Shown piece after piece: positions 22,501 to 31,084 of a DNA stretch of 39,544 bases. Positions within the stretch are counted from its first letter, which is position 1. Every line of letters starts with the position of its first letter. A program made the position numbers and the translations under genes. Source of the stretch: UBA1172 sp002457135 (GTDB lineage: Bacteria > Pseudomonadota > Alphaproteobacteria > Puniceispirillales > UBA1172); the NCBI GenBank assembly GCA_965660935.1, contig CBFIBR010000018.1, positions 1 through 39,544 on the forward strand, written 5' to 3'. The notes under the pieces were generated by a model, which made no database searches, was not told the origin of the DNA, and saw only the letters and a list, made by a program, of their open reading frames with translations.

Positions 22501-23643
22501 GATGGTACCGCCTTCAAGAACTTCAACCTTGTTGGCAACATCATTGGTAACGGTGACAACCAGCTGATGGGTGTGGGTACAACCAAGACCGATATCATCT
22601 TTAATGCCGGTCGCGGTCTTGCATCCCAGCCAGCGGTGGCCACAGGCGCAACCGCCAAGGAACCCCTTTCCAACGTCTTCAGGCTGTCGGCCCAGACTGG
22701 CGAGAATATTTTCAACATCTCGGTTAATGGTGTGAACGGTATTATTGAGGTTCCGGCCGGTTCCTACGTTGGTTCAACCCTCGCCGAGGCGCTGGAAACA
22801 CGGATCAACCAGATTTCCGATCCTGTCACAGGTGAGGCCATTGGTGGTGTGACCGTCCGTTACAGTGCAAGCAACAATAACCTGACGTTCACCACAGGGA
22901 CTTCAGGTGCGGATTCAACAATCAAGGTGAAAGGCGCATCCCGCCTCGGTCTTGATGATGTTCCACTTGGTGTGGGGTCGGTCCCCGAGATTTATAACCT
23001 CGTCCAGGCCACCAATTCTGAAGGCGCTGCATTGTTTGTTGACCCGGAAGGCCGGGTGGTTGAATCGCCGCCGGAAAACCTGGTTGAGGGCTATTATCCT
23101 CTCTACATTGATGAAGGCGAACTTACCTTTGATAAAACAGGTAAGCTGATCAGCCCTAAAAACCTGGTCCATTATGAAAAGCAGGAAGAAGGTTTCTCAA
23201 TTTCGCTTGATGTGAACTTCTCCTCCTCAACCCAGTTTGCCCAGCCGTTCTCGGTGCTGTCGGTTGAACAGGATGGTTTCACCTCCGGCCGACTGGATGG
23301 TCTGGAAATTGACAGTTCCGGTACGATCCGCGCCAACTACACCAACGGTCAGAACAACCCGCTTGGTAAGATCGTGGTGGCGAACTTTAACAACCAGAAC
23401 GGTCTGAAACAGATTGGTAACGCCACCTACGTTGAAACTGCGGTTTCGGGTAAACCGCAGGTCGGTGAAGCTGGCTCGGAAGGCTTTGGTAACATTCTTT
23501 CCGGTTCGCTTGAACGTTCCAACGTGGATATCACCGAAGAACTGGTGAACCTGATTACCGCGCAGCGGAACTTCCAGGCATCGGCGAAAGCGATTGAAAC
23601 AACCACCGGTCTGACCCAGACCATCATTAACATCCGGATGTAA
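19576..23643 (+). CDS. flgE: Flagellar hook protein FlgE, unusually large (1355 aa)
   Basis: The conserved ends are normal: SATSNNIANVGTTGFKRSRV at residues 19-38, a SLNALDLAISGQGFF block near 75-89, and the C-terminal VDITEELVNLITAQRNFQAS helix. Typical FlgE is about 400-500 residues, so more than 800 residues are inserted in the surface-exposed middle. Parts of the insert look like flagellin/hook IN-type modules (near residues 350-400 and 1045-1115). A Thr/Ala-rich beta segment at about 510-620 uses visibly different codons. FlgE polymerises into the hook. The frame is open throughout, with no sign of frameshift. Confidence 0.94.
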   Translation: MSFYTALTGLNGSQADISATSNNIANVGTTGFKRSRVEFGDIFATSPLQNSSSSIGSGTILKGIKQQFTQGNIASSLNALDLAISGQGFFALKPSLTSAQTVYTRNGSLNVNNDRYVVDSAGQYLLVYPVNDDGSVTAKDLDSAVPLQLPVTSGDPQATSNIGLGVNVPAASEVVTEKPQFADGYTFDPNNSDTFTNSTSITIFDDLGNPTIATVYFIKTQAASAEDPTNKYDTRLVINDTIIDPDLVSAVDDAGNQIFIDRFGRQTTTVPDDNYFLEGKGSPLYKLDDLQNLIPSQPASIQSEQTSFDFGEEGDKLVEIVTDPMQFNATREAGAASDVYWGKDFLLVNVDDSDQPVSIDIRPGFYNATQLAEEVERSINVAYGDDRKIQVVQNVDDEINIDLFRLNADGSTTGLDTPISVPLLGTDSFVTENIEDFDISGASPDFTREEFLAHTQVRLNKSLNEYARTDAGKAALGVQNVLFNRSVGEKLNTVYEHNQVVSLDRLGTSTALTIVPGTLTTAHDFQLTLSSQGEADVVISSGALTAASTATDIATALASDTDVNTANGKYTVTSNAGVLNITRADGATFTVTKTGTAFPADATITGGAVNILNNGTPTITVADDNRGTEFMVYSYFASRPSLSVYTTREQLTAGAGENFIEYTATQNKLKIFMGDTANFAIGDNIRLSGNFTDNDPNGALLNGREFEIITTGTANGRNFIEVSTSGLSLSDNNFEIDQDNNLDIFALTNESTSVEAFFEGENSVYEGSTENYNSKRIVIREITSDNVTLGGFVASAVAFANVGANVNDGQDIQALGLSKLSVANTTANSTVDWVDEKDPPIKVGFDAVNQRLQFTVDRTVLGSGTDSNFNSFQIYGASTAEETNNIGFQSRDDAPEVLIRGGEVLYGESFIADGEEVQTNDKRYGIDVNYNSDTKTFSFASGTTGERIAADGALGVADPQKSSNIQIGRYNINPVDGTAFKNFNLVGNIIGNGDNQLMGVGTTKTDIIFNAGRGLASQPAVATGATAKEPLSNVFRLSAQTGENIFNISVNGVNGIIEVPAGSYVGSTLAEALETRINQISDPVTGEAIGGVTVRYSASNNNLTFTTGTSGADSTIKVKGASRLGLDDVPLGVGSVPEIYNLVQATNSEGAALFVDPEGRVVESPPENLVEGYYPLYIDEGELTFDKTGKLISPKNLVHYEKQEEGFSISLDVNFSSSTQFAQPFSVLSVEQDGFTSGRLDGLEIDSSGTIRANYTNGQNNPLGKIVVANFNNQNGLKQIGNATYVETAVSGKPQVGEAGSEGFGNILSGSLERSNVDITEELVNLITAQRNFQASAKAIETTTGLTQTIINIRM

Positions 23644-23681
23644 TCAAGGCCGGGGAAGACCATCAGCGGGAGTGTCCTATC

Positions 23682-24437
23682 ATGGATAAATATATCCATA
23701 CGGTCCTGAACTCGATCAACAATCTTTACGAGAACAGGTTTATTCAGGCGCAGAATCTGGCCAACGTATCGGTGCCGGGTTACCGCAAGGATATTTCCGT
23801 CAAGCCAACCGGCAGTGTATTCCTCGATCTTGAGGGAAGCCTGCCCAGCCGGGCGCTCGCGCTCAGGGAAGACCGTAACAAGTTTGACGGCACACCTGGT
23901 GCCATTGACCGAACCGATAATGATCTCGACGTTGCTGTCCGCGGCCAGGGGTATATGTATGGTCAGGTCGGGGATACCCCGTTTCTGACCCGCCGGGGTG
24001 ACCTGTCGGTAAGTGCCCAGGGCCAGCTTGTCAACGGGGCAGGGCAGAACATCCTCAATGCTGAACTCAACCCAATCGACATTCCCCCCAACCGCAAGAT
24101 CAAGATTTCCGAGGACGGCCAGATTTTTATCACGCCCATCGGTGCTGAAGACGGTGTCGAGCAGCAGGTTGATACCATCGGGCTGACCCTCGCCACGGGT
24201 GCGTTGCTGAAAAAATCGCCTGATGGTCAGATACGTAACCTTGATGGCGGGGTTCCGCCAGTTGATCAGCAGGCCTCAGTTGTGCAGGGTTTTGTCGAAC
24301 TGGCCAACGTCAACGTTGTCGAAGAGCTGGTCAATTCCATTGAAAACCAGCGGCATTATGAGATCAACATCAAGATGATCGTCACCGCCAAGGACATGGA
24401 CGAAAGCAGCACGTCTTTATTGAGCCTGCCCAGTTGA
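23682..24437 (+). CDS. flgF: Flagellar rod protein FlgF
   Basis: The 251-residue protein starts MDKYIHTVLNSINNLYENRF and has a diverged axial motif (AQNLANVSVPGYRKDI, residues 23-38). The mid block DNDLDVAVRGQGYMYG and the C-terminal VNVVEELVNSIENQRHYEIN helix are typical of FlgF. It precedes flgG in the normal order. GGGAG stands before the start. It differs clearly from the paralogue at 6309. Confidence 0.92.
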   Translation: MDKYIHTVLNSINNLYENRFIQAQNLANVSVPGYRKDISVKPTGSVFLDLEGSLPSRALALREDRNKFDGTPGAIDRTDNDLDVAVRGQGYMYGQVGDTPFLTRRGDLSVSAQGQLVNGAGQNILNAELNPIDIPPNRKIKISEDGQIFITPIGAEDGVEQQVDTIGLTLATGALLKKSPDGQIRNLDGGVPPVDQQASVVQGFVELANVNVVEELVNSIENQRHYEINIKMIVTAKDMDESSTSLLSLPS

Positions 24438-24438
24438 C

Positions 24439-24455
24439 TTGGCACACCTCTTGCA
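24439..24455 (+). promoter_or_regulatory. Sigma54-type promoter before flgG
   Basis: TTGGCAC-ACCTC-TTGCA is a perfect match to the sigma54 consensus. It starts one base after the flgF stop codon. Transcription would begin near 24466, leaving a leader of about 30 bases with the GAGGAG site (24481-24486) before flgG. It would give a separate transcript for flgG and the genes after it. Confidence 0.85.
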
Positions 24456-24495
24456 AATTTCCTTTATCGGAAAAGCGCAGTGAGGAGATAGTTCC

Positions 24496-25284
24496 ATGTC
24501 CACCAGTTCCATGCATGTTGCCAAGACAGGCCTGACCGCCCAGCAGGACAGAATGCAGGTGATCGCCAACAACCTGGCCAATGTTAACACCACCGGGTTC
24601 AAGCGCGACCGAGCCAATTTTGAAACCCTCCTTTATCAGGTCCGCCGGTCTGCGGGTGAACAGACTTCGGGTGAAACGAACCTGAACTCTGCCTTTGCCG
24701 TTGGTACCGGGGTGCGCATCGTCAACGCGCAGAAATCATTCTCCCAGGGTTCCCTGATCAACACCGATAACGCGCTGGATGTTGCCATCGAAGGCAGCGG
24801 CTTTTTCCAGATCCTGCTCCCCAACGGGCAGATCGGCTACACCAGGAACGGTACTTTCTCCCGCAATGCCGAGGGTATCCTCAGCACGTCAAGCGGGTAT
24901 GTTCTCCAGCCTGAAATTGCTATCCCCGAGGGCGCGACCCAGATCAACATTTCCTCTGATGGTATTGTCAGTGTCGGCATTGATGGCCAGACCGAGGCCG
25001 AAGAAGTCGGCCAGATTGTCATGGCTGATTTTGTCAACCGCCGCGGTTTGCAGCCGATTGGCGAGAGCTTCCTGATTGAAACCGTGGCCAGCGGCGGGCC
25101 GATCAACGCCAACCCGCTGGAACAGGGTTTCGGTAAACTGGTTCAGGGTTCGCTTGAGGCATCGAACGTCAATGTCGTTCAGGAGCTGGTCAACATGATT
25201 GAAACCCAGCGTGCCTATGAAGTCAGCTCAAAATCGATCAGCTCTGTAGATGAGATGATGCGGTTCATTTCCAATAACCTCTAG
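24496..25284 (+). CDS. flgG: Flagellar distal rod protein FlgG
   Basis: The 262-residue protein is the standard FlgG length and carries strong motifs: VIANNLANVNTTGFKRDRAN (residues 20-39), DNALDVAIEGSGFFQI (about 92-107), and the C-terminal VNVVQELVNMIETQRAYEVS helix. FlgG forms the distal rod through the P and L rings. It is preceded by its own sigma54-type promoter and followed by flgH. Confidence 0.97.
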   Translation: MSTSSMHVAKTGLTAQQDRMQVIANNLANVNTTGFKRDRANFETLLYQVRRSAGEQTSGETNLNSAFAVGTGVRIVNAQKSFSQGSLINTDNALDVAIEGSGFFQILLPNGQIGYTRNGTFSRNAEGILSTSSGYVLQPEIAIPEGATQINISSDGIVSVGIDGQTEAEEVGQIVMADFVNRRGLQPIGESFLIETVASGGPINANPLEQGFGKLVQGSLEASNVNVVQELVNMIETQRAYEVSSKSISSVDEMMRFISNNL

Positions 25285-25305
25285 TCATTGAGTTAGGATA
25301 GGCTG

Positions 25306-25995
25306 ATGAAAACGTCTTCCCGATGGGCTGTCATTGTTCTGCCGGTACTGATACTGGGCCTCACCAGTTGCAGCACCTATGTGGAAAATCAGGCATCACA
25401 GGAATTCATGCCTATCTATAAAACCGAGCTGGCTGAAGAAACCCGCGTGCGCCCGAATGGCGGTATCTACAAGACCGGCAAGGGCGGGCTGTTTGCCACT
25501 GACCGCCGCGCCCGTCACATTGGTGATATCCTGACCGTGCAGCTCAGCGAGGCGTTCAATGCAACCAAGGCGCAGGCCGCCACCTCAGCCAAAACCGATA
25601 ATTTCGATGTCACCCTGCCAATAGGTGTCCCCAACGTCCTGACAGGCGGTTTCGGGGCGGGCCAGCTGACCAGCGGAACCAGCAGGGATTTCAGCGGCAG
25701 TGGCACGGCATCACAATCCAATTCACTGTCGGGTTTTCTGTCGGTTACCGTTGTTCAGGTCATGGATAACGGCAACATGGAAATTCTCGGCCAGAAAAAG
25801 CTTAACCTTAATAATGGTGATGAGTATATCCGGATTTCAGGTATCGTCAGGCCTGAGGATATTTCCGCTAGCAACCTGATTGCATCCAACCGTATCGCCG
25901 ATGCCCAGATCACCTATGTGGGTGCCGGTGAGGTCGCTGACAGCTCCCGACAGGGTTGGCTGTCACGGTTGATGCGTCAGGTGTCGCCATTCTAA
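25306..25995 (+). CDS. flgH: Flagellar L-ring lipoprotein FlgH
   Basis: The 229-residue protein has a lipoprotein signal with Cys22 (LGLTSC). It also has the FlgH block RARHIGDILTVQLSEAFNAT (about residues 68-87) and the C-terminal region GIVRPEDISASNLIASNRIA, then DAQITYVGAGEVAD. FlgH forms the L ring in the outer membrane. It starts 21 bases after flgG without a strong ribosome site. Confidence 0.96.
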   Translation: MKTSSRWAVIVLPVLILGLTSCSTYVENQASQEFMPIYKTELAEETRVRPNGGIYKTGKGGLFATDRRARHIGDILTVQLSEAFNATKAQAATSAKTDNFDVTLPIGVPNVLTGGFGAGQLTSGTSRDFSGSGTASQSNSLSGFLSVTVVQVMDNGNMEILGQKKLNLNNGDEYIRISGIVRPEDISASNLIASNRIADAQITYVGAGEVADSSRQGWLSRLMRQVSPF

Positions 25996-26010
25996 TGAGA
26001 GGGTTATCTG

Positions 26011-27168
26011 GTGGACCAGCATTATAAGCCAAGTTTCAACTTTCGATGGGTGTTCCAGGTCTGTCTTGTCTGGATCATCCTTGCTGTATCCACGTCCCTT
26101 GCCTTTGCTGATCGCATCAAGGACCTTGCCTCTGTTGCCGGTGTTCGCAGCAACCAGCTTGTCGGTTACGGGGTGGTGGTCGGTCTGGCCGGAACCGGTG
26201 ACGGTACATCCGCGCTGACAACCCAGTCGCTTCAATCCATGATCGCCCAGTTCGGGCTGGTCACCGATGCCGCCAACCTGTCGGCGAAAAACGCAGCTGC
26301 CGTCATGGTCACGGCTGATTTGCCACCGTTCATGAAGCCGGGCCAGCGGATGGATGTTACTGTTTCCACCATGGGCGCTGCCAAATCACTGCGCGGCGGG
26401 ACCCTCTTGATGACACCCCTGATGGGGGCGGATGGTGAAACCTATGCCGTGGCCCAGGGTAATCTGGTGGTTGGAGGTCTTGGGGTCAGTGGCAACGACG
26501 GCTCCTCGGTCATCGTCAATATTCCGACTGTTGGCCGGATCCCTCGCGGGGCCTCGGTTGAACGCATGGTCGATACCCCGTTTCTGGGGAATAGTGAAAT
26601 GGTGCTGAACCTGCACCAGGGTGATTTCAGCACCGCCGTTAACATGACCGAGGCTATCAATGGGGTTTTCGGCCCGGATGTTGCGGTGGCGCTGGATGCT
26701 ACTTCGGTCAAGGTGAGGGCGCCCAGCGCCCCTGAACAGAAGGTTGGGTTCATCGGGCTCCTGGAAAATATCGAGGTTGAACCCGCATCGCCATCAGCGC
26801 GTGTCGTTGTCAATTCCCGGACAGGGACGATTGTCATCAGCGGTGATGTCAGGGTAACGCCGGCCGTGGTGACCCATGGATCACTGACGGTCCGGGTTTC
26901 CGAGGATACCAACGTAACCCAGGCCAACACTGTTGTGACCAATGATCAGGGTACGGTGATCACCCCCGGGGCGGCGACAACAACCCAGGATACCAATATC
27001 GAAATCGAGGAAGAGCCTGCCCGCGCCTTTATCTTTGATCCGGGGGTTGAGCTGGGCGATATCGTCGATGCGGTCAATCAGGTCGGGGCCAGTGCCGCTG
27101 ATCTGGTCGCCATTCTTGAGGCCTTGCGTGAGGCTGGCGCCCTGCGTGCAGAGATCATGGTTATTTAA
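26011..27168 (+). CDS. flgI: Flagellar P-ring protein FlgI
   Basis: The 385-residue protein has a signal peptide (residues about 12-33, ending SLAFADR). The strongly conserved FlgI core starts with RIKDLASVAGVRSNQLVGYG and continues VVGLAGTGDGTS. The start codon is GTG, supported by a GAGAGGG site eight bases upstream. FlgI forms the P ring in the peptidoglycan layer with help from FlgA (14861). Confidence 0.97.
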   Translation: MDQHYKPSFNFRWVFQVCLVWIILAVSTSLAFADRIKDLASVAGVRSNQLVGYGVVVGLAGTGDGTSALTTQSLQSMIAQFGLVTDAANLSAKNAAAVMVTADLPPFMKPGQRMDVTVSTMGAAKSLRGGTLLMTPLMGADGETYAVAQGNLVVGGLGVSGNDGSSVIVNIPTVGRIPRGASVERMVDTPFLGNSEMVLNLHQGDFSTAVNMTEAINGVFGPDVAVALDATSVKVRAPSAPEQKVGFIGLLENIEVEPASPSARVVVNSRTGTIVISGDVRVTPAVVTHGSLTVRVSEDTNVTQANTVVTNDQGTVITPGAATTTQDTNIEIEEEPARAFIFDPGVELGDIVDAVNQVGASAADLVAILEALREAGALRAEIMVI

Positions 27169-27178
27169 GGAGCGCATG

Positions 27179-27472
27179 ATGATTAAATCCGATTTTGCAT
27201 CGATTAACCCCACGCTCCTCGTGGAAACGCAAACCAAGCCGCCGGTCGCCCGCGATCTGGCCGAGGCCGCGGATCAGTTTGAATCGATTTTCCTCAGCCA
27301 GATTCTGAAACAGTCTCGCCAGACCAAACTGGCGGATACGCCGTTTGACAGTTCCGCAGGCGACAGCTACCAGTCCATGCTTGATGATGAATACGCCAGC
27401 ATGCTGTCATCAAAGGTGAACCTGGGTATCGCTGAGGCACTGGTACGTCAGTTCGGCCGTCACGTGGATTAA
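27179..27472 (+). CDS. flgJ: Rod-binding protein FlgJ, single-domain form
   Basis: The 97-residue protein contains only the rod-binding domain: DLAEAADQFESIFLSQILKQ, then YQSMLDDEYASMLSSKVNLG. The C-terminal muramidase found in enteric FlgJ is missing, so a separate lytic enzyme must open the peptidoglycan. The AAGGAG site at 27167-27172 fits the ATG at 27179 (six-base spacing) better than the adjacent ATG at 27176. It ends four bases before flgK. Confidence 0.88.
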   Translation: MIKSDFASINPTLLVETQTKPPVARDLAEAADQFESIFLSQILKQSRQTKLADTPFDSSAGDSYQSMLDDEYASMLSSKVNLGIAEALVRQFGRHVD

Positions 27473-27476
27473 CCTG

Positions 27477-30400
27477 ATGTCCAGTCTCTTTGACATCGGC
27501 AAATCTGGCCTTCAGTCCTATCAGCGGGCGCTTTCCGTAACAGGCCAGAATATTGCGAATATCAATACCGATGGCTACAAGCGTCGGGAAATCCGGCTTG
27601 AGGAAATCAGCGCGCTTCAGGGCGGCATTACCGAAGCCCCGAACCGGTCCGGTCTTGGCGTGCGGATGGATGATATCCGCCGTTCGTTCAATGAATTCCT
27701 CCTCAACAAGGCTCGCAGCGCCACGGCCTATGCCGCCACAACCGATGTTTATGTGAACTCACTGGCACAGGCTGAAAACATTCTCCTGCCCGGGGAAACC
27801 GGCCTCAACGCCTCGATGACCGAATTCTTTAACAGCATGCAGGAAGTGGCCTCTTCTCCGGCTGACCGCACCGCCAGAACGCTTTTCATTCAGGCGGGTG
27901 AGCGGATGGTGGAAAGCTTCCAGCAGACGGCCTCCCTCCTCACGCTTGAACAGCAGGGGCTTCAGCAACAGGTTGAGGAAGGCCTCAAGGTGGTCAATAC
28001 CCTCACCGCCGAGCTGGCCGGGCTCAACCAGATGATTGCCGCGAGTGGCGGGCAAAGCACCAACAACGCGCTGCTGGATGCACGCGATGCCGTGATCGAC
28101 CGGGTCAGCGGTTTGATTGAGGTCAGCACCAAGCTCGAACCCAATGGCAGCGCGACCGTGACCCTCGGCAATTCAGGGCAGGGGCCAACGCTGGTCAAGG
28201 GAACTGATCAAGCCACAATCGGGGTTGAGGAAGGTGACCTGAGACTGTCTTTCGTGCTGGCCATCGGGTTGAGTGAAACACCCACCTCACGCGTCACGAA
28301 TGGCTCCATCCGGGGGTTTGCTGATGCCTTTGACATGCTGACCCAGGTTCAGAACCAGCTGGATAATCTGGCCTTTCTGATCGGCAATTCGCTGAATGAG
28401 GCGCATCGTCAGGGGCTTGATCTGAACGGCAATTTTGGTGGCACCCTGTTCAATAACGTCACGGTTGAAACCAACGCCCATGCCAATAATCGAGGCACCA
28501 CTGTTGCCGAGATGACCATCGCTGATGCGGCGGTGCTGCCGGCTGAAGAAATCACGGTTACCTATCTTGAAGAAACCGGTCTCTGGACAGCAACCAGGGT
28601 CAATGGTGATGTGGTGACCGCTGGCAGGCAGGGGATTACCCTGCCCGGTGTGGAGCTGGCCTTTACCGGTGAGCCGCAAGACGGTGATGTTTTCACCGTC
28701 AGCCCGATCAGGGGTCAGGCATCCAGCCTGAGCTTTGCTGTGAGGGACCCAAACCTTGTTGCCGCGGCCTCCCAGCAGCTGGTCTACGCCAATGCCTCCA
28801 ACAAGGGCAATGCCCAGATCGAGCTGCAATCAAAACCGATACCTCCGGCGGCAGGCATTGACAATGTTCAGACCATTTTATCAAACGGGATCAGCGCGAT
28901 CGGGGCTACCGGTTTTCTGCGTGATGAGGCGGTGGCGGTTATCCCGAGCGGTATTTCCGCCATTGAGCTGGTATCGCTTGCCCGTCAGCCGCAACTGAAA
29001 TTCAGCATGACCAGTGATGAGTTGGTCAGCCTCAAAAGCCTCAGTTTTGAGATGGCGAAAGCAGGCGGTTCCAGTGAGAACTTGACTTTTGATCTTTCCT
29101 ATCAGTCGGTCAATAACAATGCCGGTGGATGGAAAGATGCAGCCAGCGTTGCCGAAATGCTCAATCAGGGGGTGCTGCGCGGCACCAACGGCATCGATCT
29201 TGATGCCAACGGAAACCTCAAGACCTTTTCCATGACAGAACTGGGGCTGCATGCCTCGGGGAAAAACGGCAGGCTGACCATCGCTCGTAACGCGATGCTT
29301 GATTTCAGCTCTGGCGCCAGCCTGCAATTTGCCAATAACAACACCCGGGAAGGTGTTGTTCAACTGGCGCAGGATACCGCCTCCAACATCCAGATCATAA
29401 CCCGGGAAGGCCGCCACGTTGCCGGGTCCGTGTTGTCCTCTTCTGAAATCAGCCAGCTCATGACCCGTGAAAACGGTTTTGTTGATGGCGCGGTCTATTC
29501 TTCCACCTACCTCAACACATCAGGCGCCAGTGGCTATATCGGCATGGGGGTTGATTATAAATCCGGGGCTTCCGCCATTCAGGTATCGGTGACCGGCGCG
29601 ACCGATACTAAAACCCTTGCCTTCAACAGGCTGCACGGTATTGACGATTCGAGTTCATCCCCCGATGGGCAGAGCGCGAATGCCGGGTCTCTGAGCTACA
29701 CCGCCACCATCGGGGGTATCAGCAAGACCATCAGCCGCAGTGATGTTGGCGAAAACAGCTCAGCCGGTGTTGCCGCCGCCATGGCCGAGGCCTTCCGCAA
29801 GGATGCGCCTGTGGCCAGCATGAGCGGTGCCGGGCATCTGCTGGCCAGCACCAGCATAACCCTCTCCGCCGGTCAGCAAAGCACGCTCACCAATAACGGC
29901 CGGTTGAGCCTGACCCATAACAGCGTCAGTTATCTGCTCACCAATACCAGTGATGGAGTGGTTATCACGGGCGGGCATAAGGATGCTGTTTCGCTCAGCT
30001 ACAATGACAGCACCAAGACCATCTCAACCCAGATACCCGACAGGCCGGGTGACGATGAAACGGTGACGGTCAAATTCGAGGGCCAGCAGTACACGATTTC
30101 GGTCAAGGATGGCGAGGCCCTGGTCAGTGGCGGTGAAAGCGGCCGCGTCATTGCCTTTTTTGACAGCAATTATCGTCTTCAGCTGCGGTCAGCCAGCGGC
30201 ACCCTCAGCGGCGCGTCGATCAGTCTGTTGAGCGATGCCGAGCTGCAAGGCAATACATCAGCGGCCATCAAATTCGGCCTCATCAGTGGCAACGCCCAGC
30301 CGACAACCAGCCTTTTGAGCCAGTCCGGGTCATTCACCCCGACTGATTTTGATGTCAGGGTCAGCGGCAATCAGCTGATCGCGACCCATAAATCGGCGGG

Positions 30401-31073
30401 ATCAACCCTGACCGCAACCGCCAGTGCGGAAAGCCTGGCCCGCGAATCCATCAAACTGTCCGACCTGCCTGATGAGGAGCTGATCGTGCTGCTCACCGGT
30501 GCAGGCGCTCGCCAGATCACGGCGGTCTATGACGAAAGCCCGGCCGCCGCGCCATCACTGGCCCCTGATCTGACTGTCACGCTGGACGATGCATCCGCCG
30601 GCAAGGTGAAATTCATCGACAAGGCCACCGGCACGGTGATGGCGGAACGCACCCTCGATAACGACAACAAGGCCAGCGCCCTCGGTTTCGCGTTGACCAT
30701 GAACGGGGCAGGCCAGGACGGTGACGGGTTTGAGATTTCCAACAATGCGGGCGGTACCGGTGACGGCCGCAACATTACCGCCATGTTCGATCTGCGCAAC
30801 CAGTCGCTGAGTGAACGGATGGGCGGCAGTTTCCATGATATCTTCAACCGCACCGTGACCGATCTCGGCTCGGCCATCCAGTCGGGCAGGCTGTCAGCAG
30901 AGGCCGCCGCCGCCCTCAAGGATGCCAGCCTCGAGGCCGAGGCGAGTTATTCCGGGGTCAATCTTGATGTTGAAGCCTCCAACCTTATCCAGCAGCAACA
31001 GGCCTATCAGGCCTCGGCGCGTATTCTTTCCACAGCACGTGAGCTGTTCCAGACGCTCATTGAGATCATCTAG
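27477..31073 (+). CDS. flgK: Hook-filament junction protein FlgK, unusually large (1198 aa)
   Basis: The ends are standard FlgK: DIGKSGLQSYQRALSVTGQN, then IANINTDGYKRRE (residues about 6-39), and the C-terminal GVNLDVEASNLIQQQQAYQA helix. A conserved block follows the N-terminus (ETGLNASMTEFFNSMQEVAS). Typical FlgK is about 450-650 residues. Here some 600 extra residues fill the middle, Ser/Ala/Gly/Thr-rich with repeated beta-strand patterns such as those at about 735-800. The frame is intact. The enlarged FlgK parallels the enlarged FlgE. Confidence 0.94.
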   Translation: MSSLFDIGKSGLQSYQRALSVTGQNIANINTDGYKRREIRLEEISALQGGITEAPNRSGLGVRMDDIRRSFNEFLLNKARSATAYAATTDVYVNSLAQAENILLPGETGLNASMTEFFNSMQEVASSPADRTARTLFIQAGERMVESFQQTASLLTLEQQGLQQQVEEGLKVVNTLTAELAGLNQMIAASGGQSTNNALLDARDAVIDRVSGLIEVSTKLEPNGSATVTLGNSGQGPTLVKGTDQATIGVEEGDLRLSFVLAIGLSETPTSRVTNGSIRGFADAFDMLTQVQNQLDNLAFLIGNSLNEAHRQGLDLNGNFGGTLFNNVTVETNAHANNRGTTVAEMTIADAAVLPAEEITVTYLEETGLWTATRVNGDVVTAGRQGITLPGVELAFTGEPQDGDVFTVSPIRGQASSLSFAVRDPNLVAAASQQLVYANASNKGNAQIELQSKPIPPAAGIDNVQTILSNGISAIGATGFLRDEAVAVIPSGISAIELVSLARQPQLKFSMTSDELVSLKSLSFEMAKAGGSSENLTFDLSYQSVNNNAGGWKDAASVAEMLNQGVLRGTNGIDLDANGNLKTFSMTELGLHASGKNGRLTIARNAMLDFSSGASLQFANNNTREGVVQLAQDTASNIQIITREGRHVAGSVLSSSEISQLMTRENGFVDGAVYSSTYLNTSGASGYIGMGVDYKSGASAIQVSVTGATDTKTLAFNRLHGIDDSSSSPDGQSANAGSLSYTATIGGISKTISRSDVGENSSAGVAAAMAEAFRKDAPVASMSGAGHLLASTSITLSAGQQSTLTNNGRLSLTHNSVSYLLTNTSDGVVITGGHKDAVSLSYNDSTKTISTQIPDRPGDDETVTVKFEGQQYTISVKDGEALVSGGESGRVIAFFDSNYRLQLRSASGTLSGASISLLSDAELQGNTSAAIKFGLISGNAQPTTSLLSQSGSFTPTDFDVRVSGNQLIATHKSAGSTLTATASAESLARESIKLSDLPDEELIVLLTGAGARQITAVYDESPAAAPSLAPDLTVTLDDASAGKVKFIDKATGTVMAERTLDNDNKASALGFALTMNGAGQDGDGFEISNNAGGTGDGRNITAMFDLRNQSLSERMGGSFHDIFNRTVTDLGSAIQSGRLSAEAAAALKDASLEAEASYSGVNLDVEASNLIQQQQAYQASARILSTARELFQTLIEII

Positions 31074-31084
31074 AGGAGCCAGCC

